NCBI RefSeq assembly: GCF_900143515.1
Contig: NZ_FSQT01000002.1
Span: forward strand, 1,551,501-1,615,500
From: Micromonospora cremea
GTDB taxonomy: Bacteria > Actinomycetota > Actinomycetes > Mycobacteriales > Micromonosporaceae
Length of the DNA stretch: 64,000 nucleotides
Reading direction: 5' to 3'
This document shows, piece by piece, positions 8,676 through 17,600 of the stretch; position 1 is the first letter of the stretch, and every line of letters starts with the position of its first letter. Both the position numbers and the translations under genes were made by a program. The notes below the pieces were generated by a model. It made no database searches. It was given only the letters and a program-made list of their open reading frames with translations, and was not told the DNA's origin.

Positions 8676-9971
8676 GTGTCGGGAGGTCGGGTGCACGCCC
8701 TGCGGCGCTGGTGGCACGACACCGCGGGTGGGCTTCCCGCCACCTTCTGGTACCTCTGGGCCGGCCTGCTCATCAACCGAGCGGGCGCGTTCGCCATGCT
8801 CTTCCTGTCGCTGTACCTCACCGCCGCGCGAGGAGCCAGCGAGGCGCTGGCCGGCACGGTGGTCGGGGCGTACGGGGCGGGCGGGGCGGCCGGCGTGCTG
8901 CTCGGCGGGGTGTTGGCCGACCGGTGGGGCCGTCGGGCCACTCTGCTCGCCGCGCACCTGGTCACCGCCGTCCTGATGGTGGCGCTGGCCTTCAGTCGAC
9001 CCCTGCTGTTGATCGCGGTGCTCTCGGCACTGGTCGGCGTTGTGCACTCCATGCCGAGCCCGGCCTTCGTCGCGGCGATCGTGGACGTGGTGCCCGCGCA
9101 GCGCCGCTCACGCGCGTTCAACCTCCAGTTCTGGGCGTTCAACCTGGGCATGGCGGTCGCCTCGGTGCTCGCCGGGGTGCTGGCCGAGGCGAGCTTCACC
9201 GCGCTGTTCCTGGTCGACGCGGCCGCCACCCTCGCCGCCGCCGCCGTGATCGGGTGGAAGGTGCCGGAAACCCTGCGGCGGAGTGCGCGCCAACCCACGC
9301 GGCCGACGAAGAGTCGCGCCCGAACCCGGGGCCCGGGGTTGCACACCGCGCTCACCGACCGGACCTTCCTGGTCTTCGTCGGGCTCACGTTCGTGCTGGC
9401 CATGCTCACCCTACAGACCCAGACGATCATGCCCCTGGCGATGCGCGCGGACGGCCTGGGCCCCTCGGCGTACGGGCTGGTCGTGGCGCTCGGCGGCGCG
9501 CTCATCGTGCTCGGGCAACTGTTCGTGCCCCGACTGATCGACCGGCACCGCAAGGACGTCGTGCTGGCCGCCTCCACCGCCCTGCTCGCGGTCGGCTTCG
9601 GCGCGCTCGCGGTCGCCGACGAGCTGGCCGTCTACCTGGGCGCCGCGGTGGTCTGGACGGTCGGCTCGATGCTCGCCGCCCCGCCCAACGCGCAGATCAA
9701 CGCGGACCTGGCACCGCCGCAGCTGCGCGCGCGGTACCAGTCGGTCTTCTATCTGACGTTCCCGGCCGCGGCGTTCGTCGCACCCACGCTCGGCGGGGTG
9801 AGCCTTCAGTACCTCGGCGACCGGCACTGGCTGATCGTGGGTGGGCTCGGCCTGCTGGCCGCGCTCGGGCACCTGCTGGCCGGGCCGCCCCGGGAGCGGC
9901 ACGTCGCCGCGCTGCGCCGGGTCGCCGACCGAGAGCCGACACCGTCCGGGGACCGCGTACCGGCCGCCTGA
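8676..9971 (+). CDS. MFS transporter (paralogue 2)
   Basis: 431 aa from GTG 8676 (AGGA at 8665-8668, 7-nt spacer). GTG 8691 (after GGGAGG) would make the N-terminus align exactly with paralogue 1 and cannot be excluded. About 12 membrane helices, with the MFS signature GGVLADRWGRRATLL in loop 2-3. It shares the FFxxP-free ATFWYLWAG entry motif and a similar C-terminal GPPRERHVAALRR with the upstream paralogue (GPARERRATALRR), supporting tandem duplication. Substrate unknown. Ends shortly before a strong hairpin. Confidence 0.87.
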   Translation: MSGGRVHALRRWWHDTAGGLPATFWYLWAGLLINRAGAFAMLFLSLYLTAARGASEALAGTVVGAYGAGGAAGVLLGGVLADRWGRRATLLAAHLVTAVLMVALAFSRPLLLIAVLSALVGVVHSMPSPAFVAAIVDVVPAQRRSRAFNLQFWAFNLGMAVASVLAGVLAEASFTALFLVDAAATLAAAAVIGWKVPETLRRSARQPTRPTKSRARTRGPGLHTALTDRTFLVFVGLTFVLAMLTLQTQTIMPLAMRADGLGPSAYGLVVALGGALIVLGQLFVPRLIDRHRKDVVLAASTALLAVGFGALAVADELAVYLGAAVVWTVGSMLAAPPNAQINADLAPPQLRARYQSVFYLTFPAAAFVAPTLGGVSLQYLGDRHWLIVGGLGLLAALGHLLAGPPRERHVAALRRVADREPTPSGDRVPAA

Positions 9972-10006
9972 CCGGCTCACCGACCACGGGGTACGACACA
10001 CGCAAA

Positions 10007-10040
10007 GCGCCCACCACGGCCTGATGGTCGTGGTGGGCGC
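10007..10040. terminator. Terminator after the MFS pair
   Basis: Arms GCGCCCACCACG (10007-10018) and CGTGGTGGGCGC (10029-10040) pair perfectly over 12 bp, with three further possible pairs inside the 10-nt loop. It lies 36 nt beyond the stop of the second MFS gene. Confidence 0.8.
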
Positions 10041-10359
10041 CCGCCGGCGGGGCCGGCGGCGGCGGGCAACACTCACCCCCGTAAGCGTCGCCCGCTCGCG
10101 CCGCCGGTCCAAACAGGTGGCACCGTCCCCCAACGGTTGATCCACCCGTCCCCTCGCGCCTCGCCTGGTGCGCGGATCTGATCGATCCGCCGCTCCCCCG
10201 AACGTTTCCAAGCGTGGCGCGGTGCAATAAAGTTAGTTCGCCCGGATTCTGGATTCAACCCAGATCGCTGTCTCGCCGATCACAACTGACGAGTATTCGC
10301 AGTTCGGGCCTCGGTCTGTGGCAACAGCCGCATACCCCTCGCGCATTCCCGCAAACACC
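10041..10359. other. Intergenic stretch without a recognised gene
   Basis: About 320 nt between a convergent pair. Base composition is less GC-rich than the neighbours around 10210-10330. The only structure I see is a 7-bp inverted repeat GCGGATC (10172-10178) / GATCCGC (10184-10190). No tRNA cloverleaf, small ORF with ribosome site or repeat family was recognised. Confidence 0.5.
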
Positions 10360-11490
10360 TCAACCGTCCTCCCGATCGGGTGATTCGGTCCGGAAGAAGT
10401 TGCTCTGCCGGCCGTCGCGCATCTGCTCCTGGTAGATCAGGTTCAGCCGGCGCAGGTCGAAGGTGTGGAACCACTCATCCCAGGTGATCTCACGGATCCG
10501 GCTGCTCTCCCGGTAACCGGGGATGTTGAAGGTCAGAACTCCCGCGCGGCCCTCCCGCTCGGTGCCGGCGATGGTCGCCGGCTTCGCCCCGCGCTCCTGC
10601 GCCCAGCGCTGGATGACCTCGTGATTCGCGGTGATCAGGCTCCGTCCCGGGCGCTCCGGCCGGTCCGCGATCGACGAGATCACCTGCGAGCTGCGAGCCG
10701 ACCGTCCGGTGTCCCGGCCCGTCCGGATCCCGACAGCCGCCGTACCGCCGCCGGCCGGTTTGGTCGTCGCCGCCGCCGCCGGCTTGGCAGGCGCGGTCCG
10801 CTTCGCCGCCGGCTTGGCAGGCGCCGTCCGCTTCGCCGCCGACGGCCGGGCCGGAGCCTTCTTTGCCGGCGCCTTGCGCGCGGGGGCGGTCCGGGCCGTC
10901 GTCGTCTTGCGCGCGGCCGTCGTCTTGCGCGCGGCCGCTGTCTTGCGGGCGGTCGCTGTCTTCGCCGCTGTCGTCTTCTTCGCCGGCGCCGTCGTCTTCT
11001 TGCCGGCGGCCGTCTTCTTGGCCGCCGCCGTCGTCGTCTTCTTCGCGGCCGTCGTCTTCCTGGCCGCCGCCGTCGTCTTCTTCGCGCCCGTCGTCTTCTT
11101 GGCCGCGGCCCGCTTCGCGGGGGCGCTCTTGTTCGCCGGTGCGGCCTTCGCACGGCTCGGCGCCGCCCGGGCCGCCGACTTCTTCGTCGCGGCGGCGCGA
11201 CCCGCCGACGCCCGGGTGCCGGCGGCCCGGCCGGCCGGCCCGGTGCTGCCCCGGCCCGCGCCGCCGCCCTCGGCACGCAGCGAGCGCACCAACTGTTTCA
11301 CCAGGTCGGGCTTACGCAGGGCGGAGATCCCGGAGACCCCGCGCTTGCGCAGTTGCCCGCGGATGTCGTCCACCCGCATCCCGGAGATATCCGACTCGGA
11401 AATTCCGGGAGTGTTCGGCGTCTGGTTGCCGGTCTGTCGTTTCGTCCTGGTCGCAGTCCCGCCGCGACCTGAGCTGTTCCGCTGAGCCAT
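10360..11490 (-). CDS. Rho_N-domain / histone H1-like basic protein with conserved actinobacterial C-terminal domain
   Basis: 376 aa from ATG 11488-11490. Three parts are visible. Residues about 30-75 form a Rho N-terminal/SAP-like helix-extended-helix (GMRVDDIRGQLRKRGVSG then SALRKPDLVKQLV). Residues about 95-255 are a low-complexity Ala/Lys/Thr tail of repeated AAKKTT/AARKTT units, like histone H1 or Lsr2-partner HupB tails. Residues about 275-376 are a folded, tryptophan-containing domain (VIQRWAQERGAKPATI, GVLTFNIPGY, ITWDEWFHTFD) that I know only from actinobacterial hypothetical proteins. It should bind DNA or RNA non-specifically; the C-terminal role is unknown. Confidence 0.8.
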   Translation of the reverse strand: MAQRNSSGRGGTATRTKRQTGNQTPNTPGISESDISGMRVDDIRGQLRKRGVSGISALRKPDLVKQLVRSLRAEGGGAGRGSTGPAGRAAGTRASAGRAAATKKSAARAAPSRAKAAPANKSAPAKRAAAKKTTGAKKTTAAARKTTAAKKTTTAAAKKTAAGKKTTAPAKKTTAAKTATARKTAAARKTTAARKTTTARTAPARKAPAKKAPARPSAAKRTAPAKPAAKRTAPAKPAAAATTKPAGGGTAAVGIRTGRDTGRSARSSQVISSIADRPERPGRSLITANHEVIQRWAQERGAKPATIAGTEREGRAGVLTFNIPGYRESSRIREITWDEWFHTFDLRRLNLIYQEQMRDGRQSNFFRTESPDREDG

Positions 11491-11640
11491 GGGACGCTCA
11501 CGCTCCTCGACACTCCGTCCTCGGCGCGCGGGGGTCCCTTGCCGCACCGCGCGGTGCGGCATACCCGTCAGGATCGCTCCGAACCACCAGCCGGCAACCC
11601 GCCTCGTGGCGCTGCGGTCAGGCCGAGGTGCGACGGGCGG

Positions 11641-12156
11641 TCAGGCCGGGTCAGGGCCGGAGCCGGAGGGCTCGAAGAGGTGCGCGAAGGCGGCCAGGTT
11701 GGCGGTCGACTCGCCGCGCTTGACCCGCCACTCGTACTCCCGGCGGATGGAGCTGCCGAAGCCGATCTCCAGCATGGTGTCGAAGGACTCGTCGGCGTAC
11801 GTGAGCACCGCACCGAGGAGCCGGTCCAGCTCGTCGGCGTCCACCCCGGCCGGGTTGACCCGCCCGGTCAGGTACACGTCGCCGACCGCGTCGGTGGAGA
11901 AGGAGACCCCGTACATCCGGGCGTTGCGCTGCAACAGCCAGGCCCACAGCGCCTCACGCCGCTCGTCCGGCTGGCGCATCACGAACGCCTCGATCCGCAG
12001 CGCGTGCTCGCCGACGATCAGGTTGCAGACCGTCTTGAGCTTGTGGATGCCCGGCAGGGTCACCGCGTACGAGCCCGGTCCGGTCGACTCGCAGGCCAGC
12101 TCGCGCTCGGCACAGACCGACTCGATCAGGGTCGCAAGATCGCTCCTCGGGCTCAC
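11641..12156 (-). CDS. YbjN domain-containing protein
   Basis: 171 aa from GTG 12154-12156. The fold is the type III secretion chaperone-like YbjN domain: LPGIHKLKTVCNLIVGEHALRIEAFVM, LLQRNARMYGVSFSTD and YLTGRVNPAGVDADELDRLLG. Function is not established in this family. It lies 57 nt downstream of mshA on the same strand, the same linkage as Rv0487 after mshA (Rv0486) in M. tuberculosis (from memory), which suggests a conserved association with mycothiol synthesis or the chaperoning of a neighbour. Confidence 0.82.
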   Translation of the reverse strand: MSPRSDLATLIESVCAERELACESTGPGSYAVTLPGIHKLKTVCNLIVGEHALRIEAFVMRQPDERREALWAWLLQRNARMYGVSFSTDAVGDVYLTGRVNPAGVDADELDRLLGAVLTYADESFDTMLEIGFGSSIRREYEWRVKRGESTANLAAFAHLFEPSGSGPDPA

Positions 12157-12213
12157 CGGACCCACTCTACGACCGGCCCGGCCGGAGCACCGGGTGGCGA
12201 CCAACGCCTCCGG

Positions 12214-13578
12214 TCACCAGGAGCAGGAGAGCGCCGGGTTGCCCGCGAGGTCGGCGACGAGGCGGGCGCGGTGCGCGGCGGTCGCCTCCCCGTAGACGGC
12301 GAGCAGGCCGGCGACGGTGCGGTCCCAGGAGAAGTGCCGCGCGTGCTGCTCGGCGCCTCGGGCCAGCGCCGCCCGCCGGGCCTGATCCGGCAGCAGGCGG
12401 GCCAGCGCGAGGGCCCAGTCCGCCGGGTCGTGCCCGTCGATCAGCACCCCGCTGACCTGGTCCCGCACGGCGGTGACCAGCCCGCCGACGGCGGCGGCGA
12501 GCACCGGCGTACCGCAGGCCTGCGCCTCCAGGGCGACCAGCCCGAAGGATTCGTTGTGCGACGGCACCGCGACCAGGTCGGCGGCCCGGTACAGGGCCGG
12601 CAGGTCGTCCCCGGTGAGCGGCGGCAGGAAGCGCACCCGGTCGGTGACCCCGAGCGTGGCGGCCAGCTCGATGAGCGCGGTCGGCCGGTCCAGCCCGCTG
12701 CCGCTGGGCCCACCGCAGATCGCCACGGTCACCTGGTCGGCCAGCGCCGGATCGCGCTCACGCAGCGCGGCGACCGCGCGGATCAGCACATCGGGCGCCT
12801 TGAGCGGCTGGATCCGACCGACGAAGGCCACCACGTACCCGTCGACCGGCAGCCCCAGCCGCTCGCGGGCGGCCCGGGCGGCCGCGGACCGGTCACCCGG
12901 CGCCGGCCGGAACCGGTCCAGGTCGACGCCCGGCTGCACGACGGCGACCTGGTTGGGGTCGGCGTCGTACCGCTCGACGAGGTCGCGGGCCTCCACCCGC
13001 GTGTTGGCGACCAGCCGGTCCGCCTCGGCGACCACCTGCTCCTCGCCGATCACCCGGGCCTTGGGCTCCGGCCGGTCACCGGCCGCGAGCTGGGCGTTCT
13101 TGACCTTCGCCAGGGTGTGCGCGGTGTGCACCAGCGGCACCCCCCAGCGCTCCTTGGCCAGCCAGCCGACCTGGCCGGAGAGCCAGTAGTGGGAGTGGAT
13201 CAGGTCGTAGTGCCCGGGCGGGCGGGACGCCTCGGCGCGCAGCACCCCGGCGGTGAAGGCGCAGAGCTGGCCGGGCAGCTCTTCCTTGGTCAGCCCCTCC
13301 AGCGGGCCGGAGGTGATGTGCCGGACCTGCACGCCGGGTGCCATCTCGACCACCGGGGGCAGGTCGCCGGAGGTGGCGCGGGTGAAGATCTCCACCTCGA
13401 CGTTGGCCTCGGCGAGCCGCCGGGCGACCTCCAGGATGTAGACGTTCATCCCGCCTGCGTCACCCGTGCCGGGCTGGTGCAGCGGCGAGGTGTGCACCGA
13501 CAGGGTGGCGATGCGGCGGGGCCGGGGCCAGGGTCGGGCACCTCGCTGACGACCGACGCCGGTGTGCAGTTCCGCCAC
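12214..13578 (-). CDS. mshA: D-inositol-3-phosphate glycosyltransferase MshA
   Basis: 454 aa. First committed step of mycothiol synthesis: transfer of GlcNAc from UDP-GlcNAc to 1-L-inositol-1-phosphate. GTG 13578 is chosen because AAGGAG precedes it by 6 nt; an upstream in-frame ATG (13635) lacks such a site. GT-B fold, GT4 family: N-terminal [21 protein letters not shown] (glycine-rich loop), central HSHYWLSG and HTAHTLAK, and C-terminal [14 protein letters not shown], nucleotide-binding [17 protein letters not shown] (EX7E). Length matches characterised MshA proteins. mshD lies at 51.3 kb in the same window. Confidence 0.95.
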   Translation of the reverse strand: MAELHTGVGRQRGARPWPRPRRIATLSVHTSPLHQPGTGDAGGMNVYILEVARRLAEANVEVEIFTRATSGDLPPVVEMAPGVQVRHITSGPLEGLTKEELPGQLCAFTAGVLRAEASRPPGHYDLIHSHYWLSGQVGWLAKERWGVPLVHTAHTLAKVKNAQLAAGDRPEPKARVIGEEQVVAEADRLVANTRVEARDLVERYDADPNQVAVVQPGVDLDRFRPAPGDRSAAARAARERLGLPVDGYVVAFVGRIQPLKAPDVLIRAVAALRERDPALADQVTVAICGGPSGSGLDRPTALIELAATLGVTDRVRFLPPLTGDDLPALYRAADLVAVPSHNESFGLVALEAQACGTPVLAAAVGGLVTAVRDQVSGVLIDGHDPADWALALARLLPDQARRAALARGAEQHARHFSWDRTVAGLLAVYGEATAAHRARLVADLAGNPALSCSW

Positions 13579-13793
13579 GTCCGCTCCTTCTGTCACGGTT
13601 AATGCCGTCTCGCACGACCGGCGCTTCTCGGTCAACCTGTACGCCGGATCTCATCTTCCCCATCGGCCTACGGAAATTCGTCGGCGCGGGCCCCCGGCGT
13701 GACGGACCTCATTACCGCCCACCCTCTTGCCCGCCTGCGACGGCCGCCACGCCCGCCCGGACCGGGTCGGAGGGCCGGGGTGACAATGACGGG

Positions 13794-14561
13794 ATGACCT
13801 CTGTCGCCATCGTGACCGGAGCCTCCAGCGGGATCGGCGCGGCCACCGCCCGCCGGCTCGCCGCCGAGGGTTTCCACGTGCTCGCCGCCGCCCGCCGCGC
13901 CGACCGGCTCGCCGATCTGGTCGCCGAGATCACCGCCGCCGGTGGGCAGGCCACCGCGGTGACCTGCGACGTCACCTCGGACGAGTCGGTGGCCGGGCTG
14001 GTCGAGGCCGCCGCGCGGGCACCGGGGCCGGTGACGCTGCTGGTCAACAACGCCGGCGGCGCGCGCGGGCTGGACCCGGTGGAGTCCGGTTCGATCGACG
14101 ACTGGCAGTGGATGTACGACGTGAACGTGCTCGGCACGCTGCGGGTGACCCAGGCGCTGCTGCCGGCGCTGGAGGCGTCCGGCGCGGGCACGATCGTGGT
14201 GGTCTCCTCCACCGCCGGCCTGACCGTGTACGAGGGCGGGGGCGGCTACGCCGCCGCGAAGCACGCGCAGACCGCCATCGCCGGCACGCTCCGGCTGGAG
14301 CTGTGCGGGCGACCGCTGCGGGTGATCGAGATCGACCCGGGCATGGTGAAGACCGACGAGTTCGGGCTGGTCCGCTTCGACGGCGACGCGGATCGGGCCG
14401 CCGCCGTCTACGCCGGCGTGCCCGGGCCACTGGTCGCCGAGGACGTGGCGGACTGCATCGCCTGGTGCGCCACCCGCCCCGAGCACGTCAACGTGGACCG
14501 GCTGGTGGTCCGGCCCCGGGCGCAGGCCGCCCAGCACAAGGTGCACCGGGTCGGGCAGTGA
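13794..14561 (+). CDS. SDR-family NAD(P)-dependent oxidoreductase
   Basis: 255 aa. Rossmann motif VTGASSGIGAATARRL at residues 8-23, NNAGG near 85, catalytic Ser in VVVSSTAGL near 137 and YxxxK as YAAAKHA near 150. A classical short-chain dehydrogenase; the substrate is unknown. It is divergent from mshA and lies 10 nt before a methyltransferase gene. An SDR gene (Rv0484c) occupies the same place between mshA and murB in M. tuberculosis from memory, so the linkage is old. Confidence 0.9.
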   Translation: MTSVAIVTGASSGIGAATARRLAAEGFHVLAAARRADRLADLVAEITAAGGQATAVTCDVTSDESVAGLVEAAARAPGPVTLLVNNAGGARGLDPVESGSIDDWQWMYDVNVLGTLRVTQALLPALEASGAGTIVVVSSTAGLTVYEGGGGYAAAKHAQTAIAGTLRLELCGRPLRVIEIDPGMVKTDEFGLVRFDGDADRAAAVYAGVPGPLVAEDVADCIAWCATRPEHVNVDRLVVRPRAQAAQHKVHRVGQ

Positions 14562-14571
14562 AGCGCGAGGA

Positions 14572-15372
14572 GTGAGCGGGGCGGCGCGGCGGCGGCCGCT
14601 CGGCGTGGTCACCCGGGGCACGACCAACCCCAACCGACTCCGCCGAGTGGACAACTGGATCGTCTCCACCTGCGCCGACCGGCTGCTGGCGGCGTCCGAT
14701 CCCCTGGTGGTCGACCTCGGCTACGGCGCCACCCCGGTGACCGCGGTCGAGCTGCGGGCCCGGCTGGCCGCCGGGGTCCGCCGGGACGTACGGCTGGTCG
14801 GGCTGGAGATCGACCCGGCCCGGGTGGCAGCCGCGATGCCGGCCGCCGATCCGCCCGGGCTGACCTTCGCCCGGGGCGGATTCGAGCTGGCCGGGCTCCG
14901 GCCGGTGCTGGTCCGCGCGTTCAACGTGCTGCGCCAGTACGACGAGCGCGAGGTGCCGGGCGCCTGGCGGACGATGACCGCCGCCCTCGCCCCCGGCGGG
15001 GTGCTCGTCGAGGGCACCTGCGATGAGCTGGGCCGCCTCGCGGGCTGGCTGCTGATCGACGCCGGCGGCCCGCGGACGCTGACCCTGGCCGCGAAACTCA
15101 CCACCCTGGGCAGCCCCGCCGAGCTGGCCGAGCGGCTACCCAAGGCGCTGATCCACCGCAACGTCCCCGGCGAGCCGGTGCACGACCTGATCCGGGCGCT
15201 GGAGGGTGCCTGGCAGGCCGCCGCCCCGTACGCCACCTTCGGCCCTCGTCAACGCTGGCTGCGCGCCGTGACCCACCTCAGGGACAGCGGCTGGCCCGTC
15301 CTGGACCGCCCGCACCGCTGGCGCCACGGCGAACTGACCCTCCCCTGGCCCAGCGTCGCCCCCCGCACCTGA
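14572..15372 (+). CDS. Class I SAM-dependent methyltransferase
   Basis: 266 aa from GTG 14572, preceded by GCGAGGA. The SAM-binding motif I is VVDLGYGATPVTAVEL at about residues 45-60 (a D-L-G-x-G variant), motif II LVGLEIDPARV near 82 and a downstream post-I acidic loop. The N-terminal GVVTRGTTNPNRLRRVDNW segment is characteristic of an actinobacterial subfamily of unknown substrate. It lies directly behind the SDR gene and is convergent with murB; the end overlaps a small CCCCGC/GCGGGG hairpin (15361-15382) that may terminate both genes. Confidence 0.85.
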   Translation: MSGAARRRPLGVVTRGTTNPNRLRRVDNWIVSTCADRLLAASDPLVVDLGYGATPVTAVELRARLAAGVRRDVRLVGLEIDPARVAAAMPAADPPGLTFARGGFELAGLRPVLVRAFNVLRQYDEREVPGAWRTMTAALAPGGVLVEGTCDELGRLAGWLLIDAGGPRTLTLAAKLTTLGSPAELAERLPKALIHRNVPGEPVHDLIRALEGAWQAAAPYATFGPRQRWLRAVTHLRDSGWPVLDRPHRWRHGELTLPWPSVAPRT

Positions 15373-15388
15373 CCAGGCGGGGCCGGGG

Positions 15389-16471
15389 TCAGAGGATGCA
15401 GTTGATCAGCACGGGTTCGGGGTGGAGGGTCACGCCGAAGCGGGTCTGCACGGTGTCGCGGATGTCGGCAGCGAGGGTGAGCAGGTCGGCCGTACTGGCC
15501 GTGCCGCTGCGGTTGGTGAGGGCCAGGGTGTGCTTGCCGGAGATCGCCACGCCGTCCGGGCCGGGGTGCCCCTTGGTGAACCCGGCCTTGTCGATCAGCC
15601 AGGCCGCGCTCACCTTGACCGTGTCGTCGTGGCCGGGCCAGGCCGGCGGCTCGCCCAACTCGGCGGCGCGCTCGCGGAGCAGCTCGTACGTCGCCCGGTC
15701 GAGCACCGGGTTGGTGAAGAAGGAGCCGACCGAGCGAGTGTCCGGGTCGGTGGCGTCGAGCACCATGCCCTTGCCGGCGCGCAGCCGCAGCACCGTCGCT
15801 CGGGCATCGGCCAGCGACACCCGCTCGCCCACCTCGACGCCGAGCGCCCGCGCCAGTTCGGCGTAGCGCACCGGGCCGGAGAGCGGGGACCGGGCGAGCC
15901 GGAAGTCGACGGAGAGCACCACCATCCGATCCCGGTACTTGAAGATGCTGCCCCGGTAGGCGAACTCGCAGTCGGCGGCGGGGATGAACTGGCGGCTGTC
16001 CTCGGCCCGGTCGTACACCTCGACCCCGGTGATGGTCTCGGAGACCTCCTGGCCGTACGCGCCGACGTTCTGGATCGGGGTGGCACCGGTCGAGCCGGGG
16101 ATGCCGGAGAGGCACTCCAGCCCGGCCCAGCCGTTGGCCACCGTCGCGGCGACGAGGTCGTCCCACGGCTCGCCGGCCTCGACCCGTACCGTGACCGAAT
16201 CAGCGTCCTCGGCGACGATCCGCAGGCCTCGGGAGCGCACCAGGACGACCGTTCCGGGGAAGCCGGCGTCGCCGATCACCACGTTGCTGCCGCCGGCCAG
16301 GATCAGGAGCGGGTCGTCCGTGGCCCGAATGGCCCGGACGATCTCGTCGGCACTGCCCGCGGCCACGATCCGCCCGGCCGGCCCACCCATCCGCAGCGTG
16401 GTGTAGCTGGCCAGCGGACCAGGGATGGCACGATCGGCTTCGGTTGTCGGTTGGGCGTAGGCGTCTGACAC
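15389..16471 (-). CDS. murB: UDP-N-acetylenolpyruvoylglucosamine reductase MurB
   Basis: 360 aa. Reduces UDP-GlcNAc-enolpyruvate to UDP-MurNAc in peptidoglycan synthesis, with FAD and NADPH. FAD-binding motifs LASYTTLRMGGPA near residue 20, LAGGSNVVIGDAGF near 60 and GLECLSGIPGSTGATPIQNVGAYGQEV near 115 are intact; the catalytic Ser is in SVGSFFTNP near 240, as in type I/II MurB, and the C-terminal Glu in LHPEPVLINC. GTG 16471 is preferred (AAGG about 9 nt upstream); GTG 16480 is possible. No other mur genes are adjacent, as in mycobacteria. Confidence 0.93.
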   Translation of the reverse strand: MSDAYAQPTTEADRAIPGPLASYTTLRMGGPAGRIVAAGSADEIVRAIRATDDPLLILAGGSNVVIGDAGFPGTVVLVRSRGLRIVAEDADSVTVRVEAGEPWDDLVAATVANGWAGLECLSGIPGSTGATPIQNVGAYGQEVSETITGVEVYDRAEDSRQFIPAADCEFAYRGSIFKYRDRMVVLSVDFRLARSPLSGPVRYAELARALGVEVGERVSLADARATVLRLRAGKGMVLDATDPDTRSVGSFFTNPVLDRATYELLRERAAELGEPPAWPGHDDTVKVSAAWLIDKAGFTKGHPGPDGVAISGKHTLALTNRSGTASTADLLTLAADIRDTVQTRFGVTLHPEPVLINCIL

Positions 16472-16539
16472 GTCTCTCACCTTAGGCTGGGGGCAGCCGT
16501 GGCACCCACTGGTGGCCCGGCACCCCCGGGAGGATGGCG

Positions 16540-17298
16540 ATGAGCAGACTGCAGGGCAGCAAAGATTTCTGGATCGGAGCGCTCCGGACGGAGGGACCGG
16601 CCTTCGCCTCGGCGGTGGCCGAAGCACCGCCGGAGACACCGGTGCTGTCCTGTCCGGGCTGGACGGTCAACGATCTCACTCTGCACCTCGCCGGCATCTA
16701 CCACTGGGTTTCCTCATTTGTCGGCTCCGGCCTGACCACCGCGCCGGCCCGCCGGGAGCGGATCGAGGCGGACCCGGGCCAAAACGCCCTCCAGCTCTGG
16801 CAGCAGGGGTACGACCAGCTGATGACCCTCTTCGACGGGCTCGACGCGGAGGCCCCGGCGTGGAACTGGGCCCCGCAGCCGAAGAAGGCCGGTTTCTGGC
16901 CGCGCCGGATGGCGCACGAGACGGCGGTGCACCGCTGGGACGCCCAACTCGCCATCGCCGCCGGTGAGCCGGTGGAGGCGAAGCTCGCCGCCGATGGGGT
17001 GAGCGAGGTGCTGGACACCTGGCTGCCCGCGGGCCGACGGCGGGACCCGGGCGAGTGGCGCGGCGTGGTGCAGCTCTCCGCGACCGACGCGGCGCAGGAG
17101 TGGTATCTGCGGCTGCGCGGGGAGGGGGTGGCGCTGCTCGACACCGCGACCATCTTCGACCACGACGACCACCACGCCCGGGCGCAGGTCAGCGGCACCG
17201 CGAGCGATCTGCTGCTGGCGCTCTGGGGCCGGATCAGCTTCGAGACGCTGGACGTCGCCGGCGACCGCAACCTGCTCGACGGCCTGCGCACCCGCTGA
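16540..17298 (+). CDS. Maleylpyruvate isomerase-family mycothiol-dependent protein (MDMPI)
   Basis: 252 aa. ATG 16540 is chosen because GGGAGG (16528-16533) then has a 6-nt spacer, whereas ATG 16534 abuts it. The N-terminal DinB-like helical bundle carries the metal-ligand histidines in LTLHLAGIYHW near residue 50 and ETAVHRWDAQLA near 135, followed by the C-terminal MDMPI_C sheet domain. The family uses mycothiol as thiol cofactor or is related to such isomerases; substrate is unknown. The presence of mshA and mshD in the same window fits a mycothiol-containing host. Confidence 0.85.
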   Translation: MSRLQGSKDFWIGALRTEGPAFASAVAEAPPETPVLSCPGWTVNDLTLHLAGIYHWVSSFVGSGLTTAPARRERIEADPGQNALQLWQQGYDQLMTLFDGLDAEAPAWNWAPQPKKAGFWPRRMAHETAVHRWDAQLAIAAGEPVEAKLAADGVSEVLDTWLPAGRRRDPGEWRGVVQLSATDAAQEWYLRLRGEGVALLDTATIFDHDDHHARAQVSGTASDLLLALWGRISFETLDVAGDRNLLDGLRTR

Positions 17299-17329
17299 CC
17301 GCCGCCCGGGCCGGCCCGGGACGAAACGA

Positions 17330-17362
17330 GGAGGGCGTCACCCCCACGGGGTGGCGCCCTCC
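17330..17362 (+). terminator. Terminator after the MDMPI gene
   Basis: Arms 17330-17344 (GGAGGGCGTCACCCC) and 17348-17362 (GGGGTGGCGCCCTCC) pair over 15 positions with one G-U, loop of 3 nt. It lies 31 nt after the stop and about 60 nt before the truncated permease remnant. Confidence 0.8.
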
Positions 17363-17423
17363 GCTCACCGAGCCCCGGCTGTTCCATTCCGGCACGATCC
17401 GGGGCGGACCGCTCCGCGAATCA

Positions 17424-17600
17424 CAGACAGTGACCATGTACATGTTCGAGAACGCCTTCGCCCCGCACTACAACTTCGGGTACGGCTCGGCGATGGCCTG
17501 GCTGCTCTTCGCGCTCATCGCCATCGTCGCGGTGGTCAACGTACTGGTCCTGCGCCGGCTGGGCGGCGGATCGGACGCCAGGAAGGGAGCGACCCGATGA
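17424..17600 (+). pseudogene. C-terminal remnant of a MalF-type sugar ABC permease
   Basis: Only the last ~55 residues of an inner-membrane sugar permease remain: QTVTMYMFENAFAPHYNFGY, SAMAWLLFALIAIVAVVNV and LVLRRLGGG. This is the end of the last helices of a MalF/UgpA-like protein (family pattern YxYexAFxxxxfGYasAmawiLF). The expected upstream ~240 residues and any substrate-binding protein gene are absent; the sequence runs instead into the MDMPI terminator. The stop overlaps the next permease start as ATGA, the original operon coupling. A short ORF from ATG 17436 could still be translated but would not make a working permease. Confidence 0.8.

Noticed and set aside
10041..10359. tRNA or small RNA gene in the gap before the Rho_N/H1-like gene
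   Set aside because: No cloverleaf, no anticodon arm and no recognisable RNA motif; only a short inverted repeat.
10214..10435. Plus-strand ORF of 73 aa over the gap and the 3' end of the Rho_N/H1-like gene
   Set aside because: It overlaps a well-supported gene on the other strand, has no ribosome site and an atypical composition.
10465..11723. Long plus-strand ORFs rich in Arg/Ala/Leu opposite the H1-like gene
   Set aside because: They mirror the AAKKTT repeat codons of the minus-strand gene and lack any family pattern.
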